Positions 32,861 through 41,626 of a stretch of DNA of 64,000 bases are shown piece by piece. The notes under the pieces are model-generated. The model saw nothing but the letters and a program-made list of their open reading frames with translations. It had not been told where the DNA came from and ran no database searches. Origin of the DNA: Ornithinimicrobium cerasi (GTDB taxonomy: Bacteria > Actinomycetota > Actinomycetes > Actinomycetales > Dermatophilaceae); assembly GCF_003702705.1 (NCBI RefSeq), contig NZ_QZMN01000003.1, positions 248,001 to 312,000 of the forward strand, in the 5' to 3' direction. The translations under genes and the position numbers were made by a program. Position 1 is the stretch's first letter; every line of letters begins with the position of its first letter.

Positions 32861-33625
32861 ATGCAGATCGACCTCAACTCCGACCTCGGCGAGGGTCTGG
32901 GCAGCTGGCGGATGGGCGACGACGAGGCGCTGCTGGGCATCGTCACGAGCGCGAACGTCGCCTGCGGCTTCCACGCCGGTGACCCGCCCATCATGCGGGC
33001 GGTCACCACGATGGCCGCGGCGCGCGGGGTGGCCGTCGGCGCCCACGTCGCCTACCGCGACCTCACCGGTTTCGGCCGGCGGTTCATCGACATGGAGCCG
33101 GACGTGCTCACCGACGAGGTCGTCTACCAGATCGGCGCGCTCGACGGCATGGCCCGGCGCGCGGGCCACCGGGTCACCTACGTCAAGCCGCACGGCGCCC
33201 TCTACAACGCGGTCGTGACGCACGAGGAGCAGGCCGCCGCGGTCGTGCGGGCCGTGCGCGAGTACGACGCCGACCTCGTCCTCGTGGGGCTGCCCGGCTC
33301 CGTCGTGCTCCGGCTCGCCGTGGAGGCGGGTCTGCGCACCGCTCGCGAGGCGTTCGCGGACCGGGCCTACACGCCGGAGGGGCAGCTCGTGCCGCGCACC
33401 CGTCCTGGCGCCGTCCTGCACGACCGGGAGCTGATCGCCCGGCGGTGCGTCGCGATGGCGACCGGGGAGCCGGTAGCTGACGTCAACGGCGACCCGCTCA
33501 CGGTGCACCCGGACTCCCTCTGCGTCCACGGCGACACCCCCGGGGCGGTCGGGATCGCCCGTGCGGTGCGGGCGGCGCTCCAGGGCGCGGGCGTGACGCT
33601 GGCCCCGTTCGTCGCGACGGTCTGA
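32861..33625 (+). CDS. pxpA: 5-oxoprolinase subunit A (LamB/YcsF family)
   Basis: A 254-residue subunit of the ATP-dependent 5-oxoprolinase that opens pyroglutamate to glutamate. IDLNSDLGEGLGSWRMGDDEALLGIVTSANVACGFHAGDP is diagnostic, as are VKPHGALYN and EAFADRAYTPEGQLVPR. The start is placed at ATG 32861 because the family begins M-x-IDLN and GGGGTGA lies a few bases upstream; a GTG nine bases earlier is also in frame. The pxpB gene follows three bases after the stop. A CATGAT hexamer at 32781 could mark the promoter, with a leader of about 70 bases. Confidence 0.92.
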   Translation: MQIDLNSDLGEGLGSWRMGDDEALLGIVTSANVACGFHAGDPPIMRAVTTMAAARGVAVGAHVAYRDLTGFGRRFIDMEPDVLTDEVVYQIGALDGMARRAGHRVTYVKPHGALYNAVVTHEEQAAAVVRAVREYDADLVLVGLPGSVVLRLAVEAGLRTAREAFADRAYTPEGQLVPRTRPGAVLHDRELIARRCVAMATGEPVADVNGDPLTVHPDSLCVHGDTPGAVGIARAVRAALQGAGVTLAPFVATV

Positions 33626-33628
33626 GGC

Positions 33629-34237
33629 GTGCGCGTCCTGCCGAGCGGCTCCCGCGGGCTGCTGCTGGAGCTGGACTCCCTCGAGGAGGTCCTGGCCCGT
33701 TACGCCGCGCTCCGGGAGGTCGACCTCCCGGTCCTGGACCTCGTCCCGGCCGGACGCACGATCCTCGTCGTCGCCGACCGGGGCACCGACCTGCGCGCCC
33801 TGGAGCAGCGGGTCCGGGCGGTCGCGCCGGTCGAGCACGCCGGCGCCGACCTGGACCCCGTCGAGGTGCCGGTGCGCTACGACGGGGAGGACCTGCACGA
33901 GGCGGCCGACCTGCTCGCGTGCTCGGTGGAGGAGCTGGTGCGCCGACACCGCGAGGAGGCGTGGACGGTCGCGTTCTGCGGATTCGCCCCCGGCTTCGCC
34001 TACCTGCGCGGCACCCGGTCCGGCTGGGACACCCCTCGCCGCACCTCCCCGCGGACCCGTGTGCCGGCCGGTGCGCTGGCCCTCGCGGGGGAGTTCACCG
34101 CCGTCTACCCGCGGGAGTCGCCGGGCGGCTGGCAGCTCATCGGCCACGCCCTCGTGCCGATGTTCGACCTCCACCGCGACCCGCCCTCGCTGCTGCTGCC
34201 CGGCACCCCGGTGCGTTTCGTGGAGGCCCGGGTATGA
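33629..34237 (+). CDS. pxpB: 5-oxoprolinase subunit B
   Basis: A 202-residue carboxyltransferase-type subunit (KipI/AHS1 domain), recognised by FCGFAPGFAYLRGT, TPRRTSPRTRVPAGALALAG and GGWQLIGHAL. It starts with GTG and is translationally linked with pxpA and pxpC (overlap of four bases with the latter). Together the three subunits form the complex found across bacteria. Confidence 0.92.
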   Translation: MRVLPSGSRGLLLELDSLEEVLARYAALREVDLPVLDLVPAGRTILVVADRGTDLRALEQRVRAVAPVEHAGADLDPVEVPVRYDGEDLHEAADLLACSVEELVRRHREEAWTVAFCGFAPGFAYLRGTRSGWDTPRRTSPRTRVPAGALALAGEFTAVYPRESPGGWQLIGHALVPMFDLHRDPPSLLLPGTPVRFVEARV

Positions 34238-35097
34238 CGTCGCTCACCGTGGTGGAGCCCGGCACCCTCACCACGGTCCAGGACTTCGGCCGGCCGGGGC
34301 AGGCGGCCCTGGGCGTCGGTCGCTCGGGCTGCTGCGACCGCGGGGCGCACCGGCTGGCCAACGCCCTGGTCGGCAACCACCCCACGCTGGCGACCCTGGA
34401 GGTCACCCTCGGCGGGCTCGTGCTGACCGCCGACGGGGACGTCGTCGTCGCCACCACCGGGGCACGCTGCCCGGGGGTGCCCCACCTGGGCCCCTTCTCC
34501 CTGGGACCGGGGGAGGAGCTGCGCCTCGGCATACCCGCGGCCGGCCTGCGCACCTATGTCGCGGTGCGCGGCGGCATCGACGTGGAGCCGGTGCTGGGCA
34601 GCCGCTCCACCGACGTGCTCGCCGGGCTCGGCCCCCCGGTGGTCGCGGCTGGCGACCGGCTCCCGGTGGGCACCACCCCCCGGCCGGTGCCCGGGGTGGA
34701 CGTCGCCGCGGTCCCGGAGCCGACCGGCGACCTGCTCACCGTGCCGGTGACCCCCGGCCCCCGCCGCGACTGGTTCGACGACGCCCAGTGGCGGCGGCTC
34801 CTCGAGCAGGCCTGGACCGTCGACCCGCGGTCCGACCGCGTCGGCGCGCGGCTGGTCGGCGATCCGCTGGTCCGCACCCGCGAGGGCGAGCTGACGAGCG
34901 AGGGGATGCTGCGCGGCGCCCTGCAGGTCCCGCCGTCGGGTCTGCCCGTGCTCCTCCTCGCGGACCACCCGGTGACCGGTGGCTACCCCGTCATCGGCTA
35001 CGTCGACGACGAGGCGGTCGACCGGTGCGCCCAGCTGCGACCGGGCCAGCAGGTGCGGTTCACGTCGCTGCGTCAGGACGCGGCCAGGGAGCGGTAA
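34234..35097 (+). CDS. pxpC: 5-oxoprolinase subunit C (KipA/AHS2 biotin-dependent-carboxyltransferase fold)
   Basis: A 287-residue subunit with the AHS2 domain: TVVEPGTLTTVQDFGRPG at the N-terminus, GVGRSGCCDRGAHRLAN, and LTSEGMLRGALQVPPSGLPVLLLADHPVTGGYP near the end. The ATG overlaps the pxpB stop. The last coding bases (35071-35097) already show the 11-base periodicity of the repeats that precede the second M14 gene, so the 3' end doubles as regulatory DNA. Confidence 0.92.
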   Translation: MTSLTVVEPGTLTTVQDFGRPGQAALGVGRSGCCDRGAHRLANALVGNHPTLATLEVTLGGLVLTADGDVVVATTGARCPGVPHLGPFSLGPGEELRLGIPAAGLRTYVAVRGGIDVEPVLGSRSTDVLAGLGPPVVAAGDRLPVGTTPRPVPGVDVAAVPEPTGDLLTVPVTPGPRRDWFDDAQWRRLLEQAWTVDPRSDRVGARLVGDPLVRTREGELTSEGMLRGALQVPPSGLPVLLLADHPVTGGYPVIGYVDDEAVDRCAQLRPGQQVRFTSLRQDAARER

Positions 35098-35136
35098 AGA
35101 CCTGGTCAGGGTTCGGTCTGGGTTGCGTCAGAAGCC
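35071..35136 (+). promoter_or_regulatory. Six 11-bp direct repeats upstream of second M14 gene
   Basis: Units begin at 35071, 35082, 35093, 35104, 35115 and 35126. The unit at 35104 (GGTCAGGGTTC) is identical to two units of the first array; others diverge (e.g. GGTCTGGGTTG, CGTCAGAAGCC). The array again stops about 24 bases before the -10, at the -35 position. Confidence 0.65.
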
Positions 35137-35160
35137 TGGTCAGGGGCCCGTCGACCTGCC

Positions 35161-35166
35161 TAGCGT
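35161..35166 (+). promoter_or_regulatory. -10 (TAGCGT) of the second M14 gene, leaderless
   Basis: TAGCGT, six bases, then ATG at 35173, with the same bases around it as at the first M14 gene. Confidence 0.65.
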
Positions 35167-35172
35167 GCGGGC

Positions 35173-36210
35173 ATGGAACTCAGCCGCAGAAGTCTCGTCG
35201 CCGCGCTCGTCGCCGCACCCATCGCCCTCGGCTCCCTCCCCGCGCTGGCGGTGGGCAACGGTCCCGAGTGGGGCGGGAACGGCAACATCACCACCGCGCA
35301 CCTGTCCACCTACGACGACCTCGCCGACTTCCTGCACACGCAGGACGCCCGCCAGGACGCGATGGAGCTCACGGTCATCGGCCAGTCGGTCAAGGGCCGC
35401 GACCTCTACCTGGCGTCCTGGGTCAGCGACCCCGACAACCCGACGATCCTGTACCTGACCCAGCAGCACGGCAACGAGCAGCTGACCACCGAGGGCGCGA
35501 TGGAGTTCATCAAGCACCTCGGCACCGGCCGGGGCAGCGACGTGCTCGACGGGGTCAACATCCTCGTCGTGCCGATGCTCAACCCGGACGGCGCCATGGG
35601 GGACGTCAACTTCTCCCTCGACAACTACATCGCCCACGGCGACCGGCACCTGACCCGCGCCAACGCCGTCGGCGTGGACCTCAACCGCGACCACGTCGCG
35701 CGGGTCCAGCCCGAGACGCAGGCGCTGCACGACAACGTGCTCGGCGCCTACGACATCGACTACATGATCGACCTGCACCACCAGGGGGCCTACAGCGCGA
35801 TCGGCGAGGAGTGGGTCAGCGGCTCGATCCTCTACCCGACCACGCCCAACGCCGACCCGGAGGTCGTCGAGCGCTCCAAGCAGCTGGGCGCCGTGGTCTA
35901 CGACGCCGTCGACTCCACGGGCTGGGGCCTGCTGGCCAGGTACGAGGGCGGCTCCGCGGAGACCATCAGCCGCAACGGCCTCGCGGTCGAGTACGGCATC
36001 GCCACCCTGCTGTTCGAGATGCGGGGCATGTCCGACCACTCCAGCCCCACGTCGGTGCTCGGCGCGCGCAGCAGCGGCTACCTGATCCGTCAGACCGTCA
36101 TCACCCTCGAGGCGACGGCGCGGGCGATCGCCGACGGGTCGGTCGAGACGGTCGACACCTCCTTCTGGGACACGCTCCCGACGCAGAACTGGTACAACCC
36201 CGACGAGTGA
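35173..36210 (+). CDS. Tat-exported M14 zinc carboxypeptidase, second copy
   Basis: A 345-residue metallopeptidase with a Tat-like signal (LSRRSLVAALVAAPIALGS, cleavage near LA/VGNG). Zinc ligands: His99 and Glu102 in QQHGNEQ and His202/203 in DLHHQGAY; also LNPDG, DLNRDH and catalytic Glu282 in LFEMRG. Clearly homologous to the gene at 15971 in the catalytic core but diverged elsewhere, so paralogues rather than a recent duplication. It shares with it the 11-bp repeat promoter and leaderless start. It follows the 5-oxoprolinase genes, so a link to peptide and pyroglutamate recycling is possible. Confidence 0.9.
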   Translation: MELSRRSLVAALVAAPIALGSLPALAVGNGPEWGGNGNITTAHLSTYDDLADFLHTQDARQDAMELTVIGQSVKGRDLYLASWVSDPDNPTILYLTQQHGNEQLTTEGAMEFIKHLGTGRGSDVLDGVNILVVPMLNPDGAMGDVNFSLDNYIAHGDRHLTRANAVGVDLNRDHVARVQPETQALHDNVLGAYDIDYMIDLHHQGAYSAIGEEWVSGSILYPTTPNADPEVVERSKQLGAVVYDAVDSTGWGLLARYEGGSAETISRNGLAVEYGIATLLFEMRGMSDHSSPTSVLGARSSGYLIRQTVITLEATARAIADGSVETVDTSFWDTLPTQNWYNPDE

Positions 36211-36288
36211 GGGCGCGGGTATGACGAGGGGCGGGTGCCGTGGGCGCCCGCCCGCGGCGTCGGTGGCCGGCGCGAGGGGGGCGTTCGG

Positions 36289-36294
36289 TAGCGT
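36289..36294 (+). promoter_or_regulatory. -10 (TAGCGT) upstream of the SHOCT gene
   Basis: TAGCGT 28 bases before the GTG at 36323; unlike most genes here the message would have a short leader with GAGAGG. Confidence 0.45.
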
Positions 36295-36322
36295 GGTGCA
36301 CTCAGCACAGAGAGGCAGGGGC

Positions 36323-36955
36323 GTGCAGGAGGAGATCGACGGGGTGCCCGGGGAGAACGCGGCATACACCGACCCGAAGGTGGGCAGGCGGCTGCTGCAC
36401 ACGGCGCGCCAGTCCCTGCGGCTCGTGCTGCACCCGGGGGAGCGGGTCCTCGGGATGTTCGCCGTCACCCGCTTCCGCCGCTCCGTCACCCTCCTGGTCG
36501 TGACCGACCGGCGGTTGCTGACGCTGGGCGACCAGCACGTCGGGATGCCGGTGGTGGACGAGGTGGTGCGGGCCGACGTGGTCAGCCTGCACGTGGAGCG
36601 CGAGAAGGTCTTCACCTCCGGTCTGGTGACGGCGACGACCGACCAGGGCGAGGTCAGCCTCGGCACGCTGACCTTCGGACCGGACACCTTCCTCCGCCTG
36701 GAGGAGGTCCTCGCCCGCACCGACACGGCGATGCCCGTCATCCCGACCGTGCCGCCCTGGGGCGAGGCGCCGGCAGGTCCTGGGGGGCGCGAGCCCGGGG
36801 ACGTCGTCGGCCCACGGTCTGCGCCCGTCCGGGCGTCGGAGCACCCGCTGGTGGCCCAGCTGACGGCGCTGGCCGACCTGCACGATCGCGGGGGCCTCAC
36901 CGACGCGGAGTTCACGGCGGCCAAGGCCAGGCTGCTGGCGGACCCCACGCCGTAG
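36323..36955 (+). CDS. PH-like/SHOCT domain protein
   Basis: A 210-residue cytoplasmic protein. The first two thirds look like a bacterial PH-like domain (FAVTRFRRSVTLLVVTDRRLLTL, FTSGLVTATTDQGEVSLGTLTFG); a Pro/Gly/Ala-rich linker follows, then a C-terminal SHOCT motif (LADLHDRGGLTDAEFTAAKARLL). SHOCT modules are short protein-interaction or oligomerisation tails of unknown detail. The start is GTG with GAGAGG upstream; the open frame extends further 5' without coding character. Confidence 0.7.
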   Translation: MQEEIDGVPGENAAYTDPKVGRRLLHTARQSLRLVLHPGERVLGMFAVTRFRRSVTLLVVTDRRLLTLGDQHVGMPVVDEVVRADVVSLHVEREKVFTSGLVTATTDQGEVSLGTLTFGPDTFLRLEEVLARTDTAMPVIPTVPPWGEAPAGPGGREPGDVVGPRSAPVRASEHPLVAQLTALADLHDRGGLTDAEFTAAKARLLADPTP

Positions 36956-36959
36956 GGGG

Positions 36960-36988
36960 TTGACAGAAGGATCCGGCACCGCCATAGT
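36960..36988 (+). promoter_or_regulatory. Promoter TTGACA-N17-CATAGT of the cellobiose-type operon
   Basis: Perfect -35 TTGACA (36960-36965), 17-base spacer, -10 CATAGT (36983-36988). The operator palindrome begins five bases after the -10, over the expected start of transcription. Confidence 0.8.
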
Positions 36989-36993
36989 CAGTC

Positions 36994-37009
36994 GTGAGAG
37001 CGCTCTCAC
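36994..37009. promoter_or_regulatory. LacI-family operator, 16-bp perfect palindrome GTGAGAGCGCTCTCAC
   Basis: A perfect palindrome centred between 37001 and 37002. It closely resembles the CebR operator of Streptomyces (TGGGAGCGCTCCCA) with one changed base per half. It lies across the transcription start and 50 bases before the binding-protein ATG, and the LacI gene that should bind it is the last gene of the operon. Confidence 0.85.
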
Positions 37010-37058
37010 AAAGGTCCACGACCGGGCCGGGGTGCTTGCCACGGACAAAGGAGTCGCG

Positions 37059-38366
37059 ATGAGACGCAGTACCTCCCCCTACCTCCTGCTGGCTGCCGGC
37101 ACGGCCGCGAGCCTCGTGCTCGCCGCCTGCGGGGGAGCCTCGGACGCGGGCGACGACGGCGGGGACGGGAACGCTGCCTCGGCCGGTGACGGCGAGCAGG
37201 TGTCGCTGACCGTGGCCACCTTCAACGAGTTCGGCTACGAGGAGCTGCTGGAGGAGTACGAGGACCTCAACCCCGGCGTCACCGTCGAGCACGTCAAGGC
37301 GGACACCGCCGACAACGCCCGCGCCGCGCTGCGCAACAGCCTGGGCGCGAACTCCGGGGCCGCCGACATCGAGGCGATCGAGGTCGACTGGGTCACCGAG
37401 TTCAAGCAGTACCCCGACAAGTTCGCGGACCTGAGCTCCGCCGACGTCGAGGGCCGCTGGTTGGACTGGAAGACCGAGGCGGTGACCCTCGAGGACGGCA
37501 CGCTCATGGGCTACGGCACGGACATCGGCCCCGAGGCCGTCTGCTACCGCGCCGACCTCTTCGAGGAGGCCGGGCTGCCCACCGACCGCGAGGAGGTCGC
37601 CGAGCTGCTCGGGGAGTCGTGGGAGGACTACTTCGCCGTCGGCAAGGAGTTCGTCGCGGCCTCCGACGCCGCCTGGTACGACTCGGCCGGTGCCCTGTGG
37701 CAGGGGATGATCAACCAGGTCGACTACGCCTACGAGGACGCCGACGACAACGTCGTCGCCACCACGAACCCGCAGGTGCGCGAGCTCTACGACCAGGTGC
37801 TCGCCGCCTCGGTCGACGACGAGCTCTCGGCCGGGCTGGGCCAGTGGAGCAGCGACTGGAGCTCCTCGTTCCAGGAGGACGAGTTCGCCACGATGCTCTG
37901 CCCCGGCTGGATGCTCGGCGTCATCGCCGGCAACGCCGAGGGCGTCGAGGGCTGGGACGTGGCCAACGTCTTCCCCGGCGGCGGCGGCAACTGGGGCGGG
38001 TCCTACCTGACCGTGCCGGCCCAGGGCGAGAACATCGAGGAGGCCACCAAGCTGGCCGCCTGGCTGACCGCGCCGGAGCAGCAGATCAAGGCCTTCGAGG
38101 CCAAGGGCACCTTCCCCAGCCAGGTCGAGGCGCTCGAGTCGGACGTCCTGCTCGGGTCCACCAACGCCTTCTTCAACGACGCCCCGACCGGCCAGATCCT
38201 GGCCGAGCGCGCCGAGGCCGTCACGATGATGCCGCACAAGGGACCGAAGTACTTCGAGATCAACACGGCCCTTCAGGACGCCATCACCCGGGTCGACGTC
38301 GACGGCTCGGACGACCCCGACAGCAGCTGGGCGAAGTTCGTCGCGGCCGTGGAGGCGCTGGGCTGA
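37059..38366 (+). CDS. Sugar (cellobiose-type) ABC transporter substrate-binding lipoprotein
   Basis: A 435-residue lipoprotein (lipobox LAAC, Cys24) with the family 1 solute-binding fold: VSLTVATFNEFGYEELLEEYEDLNPGVTVEHV, DIEAIEVDWVTEF, TDIGPEAVCYRADLFEEAGL and the tryptophan-rich GQWSSDWSSSF. AAAGGAG upstream of the ATG. First gene of a five-gene operon ending with its LacI regulator. Gene order matches the cebEFG-bglC arrangement of Streptomyces, so cellobiose or another beta-glucan oligosaccharide is the likely ligand; this is inference from synteny and from the operator. Confidence 0.92.
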   Translation: MRRSTSPYLLLAAGTAASLVLAACGGASDAGDDGGDGNAASAGDGEQVSLTVATFNEFGYEELLEEYEDLNPGVTVEHVKADTADNARAALRNSLGANSGAADIEAIEVDWVTEFKQYPDKFADLSSADVEGRWLDWKTEAVTLEDGTLMGYGTDIGPEAVCYRADLFEEAGLPTDREEVAELLGESWEDYFAVGKEFVAASDAAWYDSAGALWQGMINQVDYAYEDADDNVVATTNPQVRELYDQVLAASVDDELSAGLGQWSSDWSSSFQEDEFATMLCPGWMLGVIAGNAEGVEGWDVANVFPGGGGNWGGSYLTVPAQGENIEEATKLAAWLTAPEQQIKAFEAKGTFPSQVEALESDVLLGSTNAFFNDAPTGQILAERAEAVTMMPHKGPKYFEINTALQDAITRVDVDGSDDPDSSWAKFVAAVEALG

Positions 38367-38368
38367 CC

Positions 38369-39358
38369 GTGGGAGCAGCGACGACGGCTCCACCGGCGAG
38401 CCACTCCATGCCGGCCCCGGCCCCGGTCCCGCCCCGCGGCGGACGCCGGGGCCGGGGCCGGCTCGGCCGGCTCGACAGCACCGTCTCCCCCTACCTCTAC
38501 ATCGCCCCGTTCTTCCTGCTCTTCCTCGTCACCGGGCTCTTCCCGCTCGTCTACACCGGGTGGGTGGCGCTGCACGACTGGGACCAGATCATGGGTCAGG
38601 GCGAGTTCGTCGGGATGGCCAACTACGTCGACGTGCTCACCGGCCGGGGCTTCTGGCGAGCGCTGTCCAACACGGTCAGCATCTTCGTCCTCTCCTCGGT
38701 CCCGCAGATCCTGGCGGCCCTGCTCATCGCCACCCTCCTCGACCGCAACCTCCGGGCCAGGACGCTGTGGCGGATGGGGGTCCTGCTGCCCTACGTCGTC
38801 GCGCCGGTCGCCGTGGCGCTGATCTTCAACAACCTGTTCGCGGACCGGTTCGGCCTGATCAACCTGCTGCTCGAGACGGCCGGGCTGGAGCCGGTGCGCT
38901 GGCACTCCGACCGGTTCGCCAGCCACGTCGCGATCGCGACGATGGTCAACTTCCGGTGGACCGGCTACAACGCGCTGATCCTGCTGGCCGCCATGCAGGC
39001 CATCCCGCGCGACCTCTACGAGCAGGCCGCCATCGACGGGGCCAACGCGTGGCGGCAGTTCTGGTCGGTGACCGTGCCGATGCTGCGTCCCACGCTCATC
39101 TTCGTCATCATCACCTCCACCATCGGCGGCCTCCAGATCTTCGACGAGCCCAAGATGTACGACCAGTTCGGCCGCGGCGGCGCCGACCAGCAGTGGCAGA
39201 CGCTGACCATCTATCTCTACGAGCTGGGCTGGACGCGCGCCGACTTCGGTATGGCGTCGGCCGTCGCCGTGCTCCTGTTCCTGCTGATCGTCGCCTTCGG
39301 CGTGGTCAACTTCCTCCTCACCCGACGCATCGCCCACGACGAGGGAGGCCGTCGATGA
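38369..39358 (+). CDS. Sugar ABC transporter permease, MalF type (CebF-like)
   Basis: A 329-residue permease: basic, Pro-rich N-terminal tail (about 35 residues), then YLYIAPFFLLFLVTGLFPLVYTG and further membrane segments, with EAA loop EQAAIDGANAWRQFWSVTVP. Starts with GTG two bases after the binding-protein stop; ends overlapping the next permease by four bases. Confidence 0.9.
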   Translation: MGAATTAPPASHSMPAPAPVPPRGGRRGRGRLGRLDSTVSPYLYIAPFFLLFLVTGLFPLVYTGWVALHDWDQIMGQGEFVGMANYVDVLTGRGFWRALSNTVSIFVLSSVPQILAALLIATLLDRNLRARTLWRMGVLLPYVVAPVAVALIFNNLFADRFGLINLLLETAGLEPVRWHSDRFASHVAIATMVNFRWTGYNALILLAAMQAIPRDLYEQAAIDGANAWRQFWSVTVPMLRPTLIFVIITSTIGGLQIFDEPKMYDQFGRGGADQQWQTLTIYLYELGWTRADFGMASAVAVLLFLLIVAFGVVNFLLTRRIAHDEGGRR

Positions 39359-40170
39359 GACGCCCCGGCTGGACCGTCTACGGGCTGCTCGCGGCCGTCG
39401 TCCTCGGCAGCATGTTCCCGTTGTGGTGGTCGATCGTGGTGGCCAGCCACGACTCCACGGTCCTGGCGCGGGACCGCTTCCCGCTGCTGCCAGGAGGCAA
39501 CTTCTTCCGCAACGCGGCCACCGTGCTCGACACGGTCCCCTTCTGGCGCGCCACGCTCAACTCGGTCATCGTCTCCACGACCGTCTCGGCGTCGGTGGTG
39601 TTCTTCTCCACGCTCGCGGGCTACGCCTTCGCCAAGCTGCGCTTCCGCGGGTCCGGACCGCTCCTCGTCTTCGTCATCGCCACCATGGCGGTGCCGACCC
39701 AGCTGGGAGTGGTGCCGCTCTACCAGGTGATGGCCCGGCTCGGCTGGACCGGCGAGCTGACGGCGGTGATCGTCCCAGGCCTGGTGACCGCCTTCGGGGT
39801 CTTCTGGATGGCGCAGTACCTCGCCCAGGCCGTGCCCTCCGAGCTCATCGAGGCCGCCCGCGTCGACGGGGCGAACATGTTCCGCACCTTCTGGCACGTC
39901 GGGCTGCCCGCCGCCCGGCCGGCCGCCTCGATGCTCTTCCTCTTCACCTTCGTGGCGACCTGGACCAACTTCTTCTGGCCCTTCATCGTCCTCGGCCCGT
40001 CCAACCCCACCCTCCCCGTCGCGCTGCAGCAGCTGCAGGCCGCCCACTTCGTCGACTACTCGCTGGTGCTGGCGGGGGCCGTCCTCGCGACGGTCCCGCT
40101 GCTGGTGCTGTTCGCCCTGGCCGGGCGCCAGCTGGTGTCCGGCATCATGCAAGGAGCTGTCAAGCAATGA
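39355..40170 (+). CDS. Sugar ABC transporter permease, MalG type (CebG-like)
   Basis: A 271-residue partner permease with AAVVLGSMFPLWWSIVVAS, AGYAFAKLRFRG and EAA loop IEAARVDGANMFRTFWHVGLP. Coupled by ATGA overlaps to the permease before and the beta-glucosidase after. Confidence 0.9.
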   Translation: MRRPGWTVYGLLAAVVLGSMFPLWWSIVVASHDSTVLARDRFPLLPGGNFFRNAATVLDTVPFWRATLNSVIVSTTVSASVVFFSTLAGYAFAKLRFRGSGPLLVFVIATMAVPTQLGVVPLYQVMARLGWTGELTAVIVPGLVTAFGVFWMAQYLAQAVPSELIEAARVDGANMFRTFWHVGLPAARPAASMLFLFTFVATWTNFFWPFIVLGPSNPTLPVALQQLQAAHFVDYSLVLAGAVLATVPLLVLFALAGRQLVSGIMQGAVKQ

Positions 40171-41618
40171 CCCCCGGTCCCGCACCGTCCTTCCCGGGCG
40201 ACTTCCTCTGGGGCGCCGCCACCGCGTCCTACCAGATCGAGGGCGCCGGCACCGCCGACGGCCGCAGCGAGAGCATCTGGGACACCTTCTCGCGGATGCC
40301 GGGCAAGGTCCTCCACGGCCACGACGGCTTGACCGCGTGCGACCACTACCACCGCTACCCCGACGACGTGGCGCTGATGCGCGAGCTCAACCTCACGGCA
40401 TACCGGTTCTCCCTCGCCTGGACCCGGATCCTGCCGGACGGGCGCACCCTGAACCGGCCCGGGCTGGACTTCTACTCGCGCCTCGTCGACGAGCTGCTCG
40501 GGGCGGGCGTCACGCCCTGGCTCACGCTCTACCACTGGGACCTGCCGCAGGCGCTCGAGGACGCCGGCGGCTGGCCGGAGCGTGACACCGCGCTGCGGTT
40601 CGTGGACTACGCGGCGGCCGTGCACGACGCGCTCGGGGACCGGGTGCACTACTGGACGACCCTCAACGAGCCCTGGTGCTCGGCCTTCCTCGGGTATGCC
40701 GCCGGCGTGCACGCGCCGGGTCGCACCGAGCCGCAGGCGGCTCTCCGGGCGGCGCACCACCTGCTGCTCGGCCACGGACTGGCCACCCAGGAGCTGCGCC
40801 GCCGAGACCCCTCCCTCAGCCTGGGGCTGACGCTGAACTTCACCGACACCCAGCCCCTGGACCCGGCGTCCGAGCGGGACCAGGACGCGGCCCGCCGCCT
40901 CGACGGGCTGGCCAACCGGTTCTTCGTGGAGCCGGTGACGCTCGGCGCCTACCCGCAGGACGTGCTCGCGGACCTGGGCGACCTGTGGCCGCAGGACCTC
41001 GTGCAGGACGGTGACCTGGAGGTCATCTCCACGCCGATCGACGTGCTGGGCGTCAACTACTACGCGACCCAGGCGGTCACCGCGGGCTGCCCGCCGGAGC
41101 GGGCACCGCTCGCGGCGGCGCAGGCCCGGCGCCACGACCTGCCCTCGCCGTCGGTCGGGTCCGAGCACGTCGCGGTGGTGCGACGCGGCATACCCGTCTC
41201 GGACATGGGGTGGGAGATCTCGGCGGACGGGCTGAGCGACCTCCTGCTGCGGCTGCACAAGGACTACACCGGGCCGCTGGGGGTGCGGCTGACCGTGACC
41301 GAGAACGGCGCGGCGATGGACGACGTGCCGGACGCGACGGGCTACGTCGAGGACCGGGACCGCGTGGACTACCTCGACCGGCACCTGCGCGCCGTGCACG
41401 AGGCGCTGGCCCGGGGGGCCGACGTCAACGGCTACTTCGTCTGGTCCCTCCTCGACAACTTCGAGTGGGCCTGGGGCTACACCAAGCGGTTCGGGATCGT
41501 GCGGGTCGACTACGACACCCAGCGGCGGACTCCCAAGGCGAGCGCCCGGTGGTACGCCGACGTGGCAGGATCGGGGCTGATCCGCAGCCGGAACGGAGCG
41601 GGGGCCACGGCGGAGTGA
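40167..41618 (+). CDS. GH1 beta-glucosidase
   Basis: A 483-residue cytoplasmic GH1 enzyme, acting on imported cellobiose or other beta-glucosides. The acid/base is Glu168 in TTLNEPW and the nucleophile Glu379 in LTVTENGAAM; FLWGAATASYQIEGA (residues 13-27), YRFSLAWTRILPDG and SLLDNFEWAWGYTKRFGIVRVDY complete the family signature. No signal peptide. It follows the importer permeases by an ATGA overlap. By gene order it corresponds to BglC of the Streptomyces ceb locus. It could hydrolyse beta-galactosides as well; family 1 is broad. Confidence 0.94.
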   Translation: MTPGPAPSFPGDFLWGAATASYQIEGAGTADGRSESIWDTFSRMPGKVLHGHDGLTACDHYHRYPDDVALMRELNLTAYRFSLAWTRILPDGRTLNRPGLDFYSRLVDELLGAGVTPWLTLYHWDLPQALEDAGGWPERDTALRFVDYAAAVHDALGDRVHYWTTLNEPWCSAFLGYAAGVHAPGRTEPQAALRAAHHLLLGHGLATQELRRRDPSLSLGLTLNFTDTQPLDPASERDQDAARRLDGLANRFFVEPVTLGAYPQDVLADLGDLWPQDLVQDGDLEVISTPIDVLGVNYYATQAVTAGCPPERAPLAAAQARRHDLPSPSVGSEHVAVVRRGIPVSDMGWEISADGLSDLLLRLHKDYTGPLGVRLTVTENGAAMDDVPDATGYVEDRDRVDYLDRHLRAVHEALARGADVNGYFVWSLLDNFEWAWGYTKRFGIVRVDYDTQRRTPKASARWYADVAGSGLIRSRNGAGATAE

Positions 41619-41626
41619 GGACCTGA

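Noticed and set aside
32781-32982. A leaderless 63-codon frame starting at GTG 32794 after CATGAT
   Set aside because: It runs in another frame into pxpA and reads as Arg-rich shadow of that gene; CATGAT is more likely just the pxp promoter.
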